In this document: piece by piece, positions 59,333 through 64,000 of the stretch | Numbering within the stretch: position 1 is the first letter of the stretch | How the letters are laid out: each line of letters begins with the position of its first letter | NCBI RefSeq assembly: GCF_001654965.1 | Contig: NZ_LXEV01000007.1 | Span: 22,855 to 86,854 of the forward strand | Direction: 5' to 3' | Source: Proteus hauseri ATCC 700826 | GTDB taxonomy: Bacteria; Pseudomonadota; Gammaproteobacteria; Enterobacterales; Enterobacteriaceae | DNA length: 64,000 nucleotides | The notes under the pieces: generated by a model | Database searches by the model: none | Told to the model about the DNA's origin: nothing | The model's input: only the letters and a program-made list of their open reading frames with translations | Program-made: the position numbers and the translations under genes

Positions 59333-60103
59333 TTATTTTTTCGCTTTAGCTTCTGCTGCTGCTTTAACGATAACGGCAAACGCATCTGCTTTAAGTGAAG
59401 CTCCGCCAACTAATGCGCCATCGATATCTGGTTGACCAAATAATTCAGCCGCATTTTTATCATTAACAGAACCACCGTATTGGATAATCACTTGTTCAGC
59501 GATAGCGGCATCTTTCTTCGCGATATGGTCACGAATAAATTTATGAACAGCTTGAGCTTGTGCAGGTGTTGCAGATTTGCCTGTACCGATAGCCCAGATT
59601 GGCTCATAAGCGATAACTGCACCTTTAAATGCTTGCGCGCCATGTGCATTTAAAACAGCATCGATTTGGCGAGCACAAACTTCTTGTGTTTTACCGGCTT
59701 CGTTTTCAGCTTCAGTTTCACCAATACATAATACAGGTGTTAAACCTAACTCTTTTAATACACCGAATTTTTGAGCGATAAACTCATCTGATTCTTTATG
59801 GTAAGTACGACGCTCTGAGTGACCGATGATAACGTATTTAACATCGACATTTTTCAGCATTTCTGCGGAAGTTTCACCAGTGAAAGCACCTGATAGGTTA
59901 ACACCCGTATCTTGAGCACCTAATGCAATACGGCTACCACCAACTTCGTGGCGAGCTTGGCACAGATAAACTGTAGGTGGTGCGATAGCAACGTCACAGC
60001 CTGCAACACCGCTAACTTCTTTACGTAATGCAGCGATTAATTCGTGTACCATTTTAATGCTGCCGTTGAGTTTCCAGTTACCCATGACTAATGGATGGCG
60101 CAT
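59333..60103 (-). CDS. tpiA: Triosephosphate isomerase
   Basis: The start is the ATG at 60101-60103 ([19 protein letters not shown]) with a GGAGG site; an 18-codon extension upstream is not conserved. The 256-residue TIM barrel keeps the catalytic lysine in NWKLNGS, the histidine in IIGHSERR and the glutamate in [16 protein letters not shown], plus the phosphate loop [13 protein letters not shown]. It interconverts DHAP and glyceraldehyde-3-phosphate. Confidence 0.97.
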   Translation of the reverse strand: MRHPLVMGNWKLNGSIKMVHELIAALRKEVSGVAGCDVAIAPPTVYLCQARHEVGGSRIALGAQDTGVNLSGAFTGETSAEMLKNVDVKYVIIGHSERRTYHKESDEFIAQKFGVLKELGLTPVLCIGETEAENEAGKTQEVCARQIDAVLNAHGAQAFKGAVIAYEPIWAIGTGKSATPAQAQAVHKFIRDHIAKKDAAIAEQVIIQYGGSVNDKNAAELFGQPDIDGALVGGASLKADAFAVIVKAAAEAKAKK

Positions 60104-60212
60104 AACTTTTCCTCCAACCGAGTGGTTTAAATTAAATTTGCTGATAAACACATACAATTATGTTGATACACAACAGTATAGAGAACATTGAATAGAATAG
60201 CTTTGTTTTTTA

Positions 60213-60848
60213 TCACGGAATAGCTGAATCGATATTGCTATTGAGTGACAGCTTAATGGGTTCAATGGCAAAGGTTGTTAGTTGAGTTCCTTCGTTAGTA
60301 ATAATATAACGAATTGCGCCTACATTATGGCTAATATAAACGGGAATATTATTTTTGAAGGCGAATAAATCGAGTACTTCTTGAATTTGTGTTGGGGTAA
60401 TAGAAACGTCAAATTGTGCCACAAATGATGTAATGTATTTTGTTGCTATTTCAAGATTCTGTTTTTCTATTTCGGGTGATTCTGGGGTGTGAATTAGCGT
60501 GAGTTGTAGGCTTTTTATTTTTTCGCTACCACGTTCTAACACGGCCGATGAATATAAATAAGGTGTGATGCGTGTAGCGGCTCTAACGAGAGGGATCGTA
60601 ATATCGTTATTGGTAATAATTTTATATTCGTTTAAAAATAATAGTGGGTTTCGCTGGTTGAAATTTGCGCGCAACATAGGAATAGTAAGTTCAAAAACAG
60701 GTGCATCCTGTTTAAGGTAAGAAATATCATCTTTACTAGGTTGTTTTTGTGCGACTAATTCTACTGTTGCGAAAACCGATGTTGGCAAACAAAGAGCAAT
60801 ACTGATAATAATCGGAATTAACGTTCTATCGATGCTTTTTTTTATCAT
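60213..60848 (-). CDS. yiiQ: YiiQ, DUF1454 periplasmic protein
   Basis: The 211-residue product has a signal peptide (SIDRTLIPIIISIALCLPTSVFA). A domain follows with YLKQDAPVFELTIPMLRANFNQRNP and ITPYLYSSAVLERGSEKIKSLQLTLI, which I associate with the DUF1454/YiiQ family. It is upstream of tpiA on the same strand, as in E. coli. Its function is unknown. Confidence 0.85.
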   Translation of the reverse strand: MIKKSIDRTLIPIIISIALCLPTSVFATVELVAQKQPSKDDISYLKQDAPVFELTIPMLRANFNQRNPLLFLNEYKIITNNDITIPLVRAATRITPYLYSSAVLERGSEKIKSLQLTLIHTPESPEIEKQNLEIATKYITSFVAQFDVSITPTQIQEVLDLFAFKNNIPVYISHNVGAIRYIITNEGTQLTTFAIEPIKLSLNSNIDSAIP

Positions 60849-60960
60849 CTGTCCTCCGTTTGTCTGTTCTGCTATAGGTGAAAATAAACTCAGTCTGTAT
60901 TATTGGATAGCAAATGGACAGAGTAACTCACTAAATAAGTATACTATTGAGAAAATATTA

Positions 60961-61389
60961 ATGACATTACAACATTGGGCGTTTTCATTCAAAGGTCGAA
61001 TTGGGCGTCGTGATTTTTGGTCTGGTTTTGGGGTGTGTTTCGTCCTGTTTTTAGGTTTTTCTCTTTTAAATGAATATTACCCGCTACCTACGATCTTAAC
61101 TTGGGTGTTATTGTTTATTATCCTCTATCCTATGTGTGCTATTTTTACTAAAAGATTACATGACAGAAATAAACGCGGTATTTGGATTTTACTTTTGTTA
61201 TTTGCTGTGATGCTAGGATTAGCCGATACCAGTAGTTTAGACTCGTTTTGGCAATGGGCAATAGGGCGCTTTCTTCCTCTATTTATTATTATGGTGATAT
61301 TGCTCGATTGCGGTGTATTTGTTGGTACTGATGGTGCTAATTATTTTGGGCAACAGACAGAAAAAGTTGACTATAAACGTTTACGTTAA
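60961..61389 (+). CDS. yiiR: DUF805 membrane protein YiiR
   Basis: The start is ATG at 60961 (MTLQHWAFSFKGRIGRRDFWSGFG); the open frame reaches back to 60832 but that part is not conserved. The 142-residue product has the DUF805 signature FSFKGRIGRRDFW and about three to four membrane helices, with IFTKRLHDRNKRGIWILLL between them. Its function is unknown. It is divergent from yiiQ, as in E. coli. Confidence 0.88.
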   Translation: MTLQHWAFSFKGRIGRRDFWSGFGVCFVLFLGFSLLNEYYPLPTILTWVLLFIILYPMCAIFTKRLHDRNKRGIWILLLLFAVMLGLADTSSLDSFWQWAIGRFLPLFIIMVILLDCGVFVGTDGANYFGQQTEKVDYKRLR

Positions 61390-61488
61390 CTTTAATTGCT
61401 ATTTATCGACAGTCTTAGATTAACAAGTAAGGGCCGATTTCTTAGTGAAGTCAGCCCTTAGTTTTATTTTTTGTCACGAGCATAGCGA

Positions 61489-62235
61489 TTACCAATATTG
61501 CTCACTAGTGATATGCCCCGGTTTACGTCGTAAATGTTTACGCATTTCCCGCTGTTCTTTAAGGAGTTGTTGAGTATCTCTAACCATTTGTGGATTACCA
61601 CATAGCATAATGTGACTCTCTTTTGGGGTGATGGTTAATCCCACTATTTTTTCTAAGGCACCATTTTCAATTAATGCCGGAATACGTCCCGTTAATGAAC
61701 CAATATGGTTTTCTCGGCTAACAATAGTTTGTATGCGTAATTTACCTTGGTAACGTTCGACTAGTTTTTCCATTAACGGAAGATAACTTAAATCGTTGGC
61801 GTAACGAACAGCATGAACTAATACTATATTTTCAAACCGTTCTAGATCTTCACCGAGTTGTAAAATAGATAAAAACGGGCCAATAGCGGTACCAGTTGAA
61901 AGCATCCATAAGGTTGTTGCATCGGGAACTTCTTCTAAGACAAAAAAACCACTAGCTTGCTGTGTTACAAGCACTTCATCGCCAATAGTGAGCGCTGATA
62001 AATTAGGGCTTAGTTTACCTTCTGGCACCGTAACAAGATAAAATTCTAAATTAGGATCTTCTGGAGAATTTACATAAGAGTAGGCACGTTGTACACGTTC
62101 GCCCTCGATATCTAATGCCAATTTTGCAAATTGCCCTGCTGTAAACTTATCGACAGGTGCCTGTACAATCAGACTCATTAATGCCTCTGTCCAATGATGA
62201 ACTTGGATAACTTTTCCACTGACCCAGTTTGCCAT
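61489..62235 (-). CDS. fpr: Ferredoxin/flavodoxin-NADP+ reductase
   Basis: The 248-residue product has an FAD domain with QRAYSYVNSPEDPNLEFYLVTVPEGKLS (RxYS motif). The NADP domain has WMLSTGTAIGPFLSIL (GTGIGP-like), MLCGNPQMVRDTQQLL and a C-terminal EQYW aromatic end that stacks on FAD. It transfers electrons from NADPH to flavodoxin and ferredoxin and is part of the SoxRS oxidative response in E. coli. It is divergent from emrD. Confidence 0.96.
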   Translation of the reverse strand: MANWVSGKVIQVHHWTEALMSLIVQAPVDKFTAGQFAKLALDIEGERVQRAYSYVNSPEDPNLEFYLVTVPEGKLSPNLSALTIGDEVLVTQQASGFFVLEEVPDATTLWMLSTGTAIGPFLSILQLGEDLERFENIVLVHAVRYANDLSYLPLMEKLVERYQGKLRIQTIVSRENHIGSLTGRIPALIENGALEKIVGLTITPKESHIMLCGNPQMVRDTQQLLKEQREMRKHLRRKPGHITSEQYW

Positions 62236-62568
62236 ATTATGTTATCTCCTTTCTTATGAACGCGCGTATATCGCCTGTTTATTCTAAAGAAGATGCTGAT
62301 TTTTATTTATCAAGATGATGTGCTGGCGTTATTAATCTGAAATTTTGTTAATTGTTGATATAAAATGTACATTTATATTGACAACTATGGTGTATTTCTC
62401 TGACATTAGCACTCATACAAAAATTGCTGACTATCTCGCAAATTTTTCTAAATTTGTTACCTTAGTCTCATTCTTAGCAGAAGTGCATTCGCAGAGTTTA
62501 TTTAAATAAATCCTCTGGAGTGTTTTCCTGTCCGTTAATCTGTTAATTGTTAATTCTTGAGCAAAGAA
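62236..62568. promoter_or_regulatory. fpr/emrD divergent gap
   Basis: No gene is present in these 333 bases. TTGTTAATTGTTGATATAAA at about 62346-62365 contains promoter-like hexamers. A SoxS site for fpr is expected, but I could not identify one with confidence. Confidence 0.35.
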
Positions 62569-63753
62569 ATGAGAAAGTTAGAACATGCAAATCTGTTATT
62601 GCTGATTATTGCACTAGTTGCTGTGGGGCAAATGACCCAAACTATTTATGTTCCTGTCATTGCTGATATGGCGGTTTATTTCGGTGAGCCGACAGGTGCC
62701 GTACAACAAGTAATGGGCGCCTATCTTTTTTCTTATGGATTTTCACAACTTATTTATGGTCCTATTTCCGACAGAATAGGGCGTCGCCCCGTCATTTTGA
62801 TTGGCATGACCATTTTCTGTTTGGCAACATTAGTGGCGATTTTTTCAAAAAATCTAACCACATTAGTTATCGCAAGTACATTACAAGGTATGGGTACAGG
62901 TGTTGCCGGTGTTATGACACGTACTCAACCTCGTGATTTATATACAGGCACAGCACTTCGTTACGCCAACAGTTTGCTGAATATGGGGGTGCTTGTTAGC
63001 CCATTATTAGCACCAATGATTGGTGGTGTGGTTGCACATTTTTTTGGCTGGCATGCCTGTTATATCTTCCTATTATTATTAGGAACAAGTGTTTTGTTTT
63101 GTATGTATCGTTGGATGCCTGAAACGCGTCCAGTACAAGCTGAAAAACGTAAAATGCTGTCCTCTTTTTATTTATTGTTATCAAACAGTACGTTCAGTGC
63201 TTTTCTGATTATGCTGATTTGTGCATTATCTGGTATTGCTGTTTTTGAAGCTTGTAGTGGTGTGTTAATGGGTGGGGTATTAGGATTAAATAGTATTACG
63301 ATTAGTATTTTATTTATTCTGCCTATTCCTGCGGCATTTTTTGGTGCTTGGTATGCTGGGCGTGAAGGAAAAACCTTTGTTCAATTAATGTGGCATTCGG
63401 TTTTTTGTTGCTTAACAGCTGGTATTTTAATGTGGATCCCTGGTTGGCTAAACATTATAAATATCTGGACATTGCTCGTTCCTGCGGCTTTATTTTTCTT
63501 TGGTGCAGGAATGTTATTTCCATTAGCAACAACTGGGGCGATGGAGCCTTTTCCTTATTTAGCAGGTTCAGCTGGGGCATTAGTGGGTGGCTTACAAAAT
63601 GTAGGTTCAGGTATAGCAACATGGTTTTCGGCATTATTACCACAACACAATCAATTTAGCTTAGGAATGATTATGTTTATTATGTCGGTTGCTATTGTGC
63701 TTTGCTGGGTACCGCTAGCGCATCGTTTTAGCCATGAAGAGCATACTGTTTAG
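62569..63753 (+). CDS. emrD: Multidrug efflux MFS transporter EmrD
   Basis: The start is ATG at 62569 (MRKLEHANLLLLIIALVAVGQMTQTIYVPVIADM), matching the family; a TTG four codons upstream is also open. The 394-residue product has 12 membrane helices. The MFS motif GPISDRIGRRPVILIG lies in the loop after helix 2, and the family-typical FEACSGVLMGGVLGL and FFFGAGMLFPLATTGAMEPFP appear later. It exports hydrophobic toxins and uncouplers with proton exchange. It is convergent with glpK. Confidence 0.95.
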   Translation: MRKLEHANLLLLIIALVAVGQMTQTIYVPVIADMAVYFGEPTGAVQQVMGAYLFSYGFSQLIYGPISDRIGRRPVILIGMTIFCLATLVAIFSKNLTTLVIASTLQGMGTGVAGVMTRTQPRDLYTGTALRYANSLLNMGVLVSPLLAPMIGGVVAHFFGWHACYIFLLLLGTSVLFCMYRWMPETRPVQAEKRKMLSSFYLLLSNSTFSAFLIMLICALSGIAVFEACSGVLMGGVLGLNSITISILFILPIPAAFFGAWYAGREGKTFVQLMWHSVFCCLTAGILMWIPGWLNIINIWTLLVPAALFFFGAGMLFPLATTGAMEPFPYLAGSAGALVGGLQNVGSGIATWFSALLPQHNQFSLGMIMFIMSVAIVLCWVPLAHRFSHEEHTV

Positions 63754-63784
63754 CGAAATTATAGATTTTAATATTTATCTTAGA

Positions 63785-63821
63785 AAAATGCCGATAGCTT
63801 TTATAAGCTATCGGCATTTTA
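63785..63821. terminator. Bidirectional terminator between emrD and glpK
   Basis: Arms of about 16 bases (63785-63800 with 63805-63820) pair around a very short loop, with AAAA and TTTT outer ends. It serves both convergent genes. Confidence 0.9.
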
Positions 63822-63872
63822 GTTTTGTAGCCTGAGCTACCTCTCTCTAACGCTTTAAATTATGTTGAGCAA

Positions 63873-64000
63873 TTAGCCGCGATCTTCCCACTCTTGAGCA
63901 CGTGCAACGGCTTTTTTCCAACCGTTATAACGATAGTTACGTTCAGTGGTTTCAATACCAGGACGGAATTCTTTATCAATTGCCGCTTTATTTTTTACTT
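63873..64000 (-). CDS. glpK: Glycerol kinase, C-terminal end (runs off window)
   Basis: The minus strand encodes 42 residues ending [20 protein letters not shown] and [11 protein letters not shown], then a stop. This matches the C-terminus of glycerol kinase (the RYAGWKKAV pattern in E. coli). The emrD-glpK neighbourhood supports it, as glpFK lies near fpr in E. coli. Only the tail is visible, so intactness cannot be judged. Confidence 0.85.
   Translation of the reverse strand, partial: VKNKAAIDKEFRPGIETTERNYRYNGWKKAVARAQEWEDRG

Noticed and set aside
60832..60960. N-terminal extension of YiiR
   Set aside because: DUF805 proteins begin at the MTLQHW-type start; the extension overlaps the yiiQ start and resembles no family member.

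Overview
The window is an AT-rich enterobacterial chromosome segment, almost certainly from the genus Proteus. The family identities and gene order support this. An O-antigen locus lies between cpxA and the secB-gpsA-cysE block, which is the position I know for Proteus O-antigen clusters. The LPS core genes are of the wabG/wabH/wabN/waaE type. The housekeeping neighbourhoods (rph-pyrE-slmA-dut-coaBC-radC-rpmBG, envC-yibQ-tdh-kbl, cpxRA/cpxP-pfkA-sbp-tpiA-fpr-emrD-glpK) match Enterobacterales order. I see no tRNA, rRNA or CRISPR array.

Region 1 (1-8400) is an accessory stretch. It holds a truncated Sel1-repeat protein gene, murQ without murP, a decayed IS3/IS150-type element, and a two-gene module on the minus strand. 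The module is an uncharacterised 306-residue protein followed by a 1647-residue RHS/YD-repeat protein. The variable C-terminus of the RHS protein looks like an ADP-ribosyltransferase of the cholera/pertussis toxin class. No immunity gene follows it. This module is the best candidate for a new system in the window.

Region 2 (8400-15200) is housekeeping: yicC, rph-pyrE with its attenuator, slmA, dut-coaBC, radC and rpmB-rpmG. The rpmB-rpmG genes are preceded by a strong promoter and a long nested stem-loop leader. Region 3 (15200-33080) is LPS core assembly. It holds four glycosyltransferase genes and the ligase gene waaL between rpmG and mutM, then coaD-waaE-waaA, wabH-wabG-waaQ, a wabN-like deacetylase with a GT9 transferase, and waaC-waaF-hldD. 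waaQ appears to be broken by a frameshift or deletion.

Region 4 (33300-43400) carries kbl-tdh, yibQ-envC, rimO, yibN-secB-gpsA, cysE and trmL. Region 5 (43400-51460) is the O-antigen locus on the minus strand. It runs from a JUMPstart/ops element through a GT2 transferase, Wzy, Wzx, a pyruvyltransferase-like protein, a GT4 transferase and ugd. A decayed O-acyltransferase gene sits upstream of the JUMPstart. Region 6 (51600-64000) holds cpxA-cpxR divergent from cpxP, with a CpxR box between them and the sRNA CpxQ at the cpxP 3' end. A glycosyltransferase gene follows where fieF lies in E. coli, then a 955-base gap, pfkA with a Cra site, sbp, tpiA, yiiQ, yiiR, fpr, emrD and the end of glpK.

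The window is dominated by cell-surface construction and its stress control. Core enzymes build the inner LPS, the O locus supplies the O unit, WaaL joins the two, and Cpx monitors the envelope. Family assignments rest on recalled motifs, because no database search was possible.
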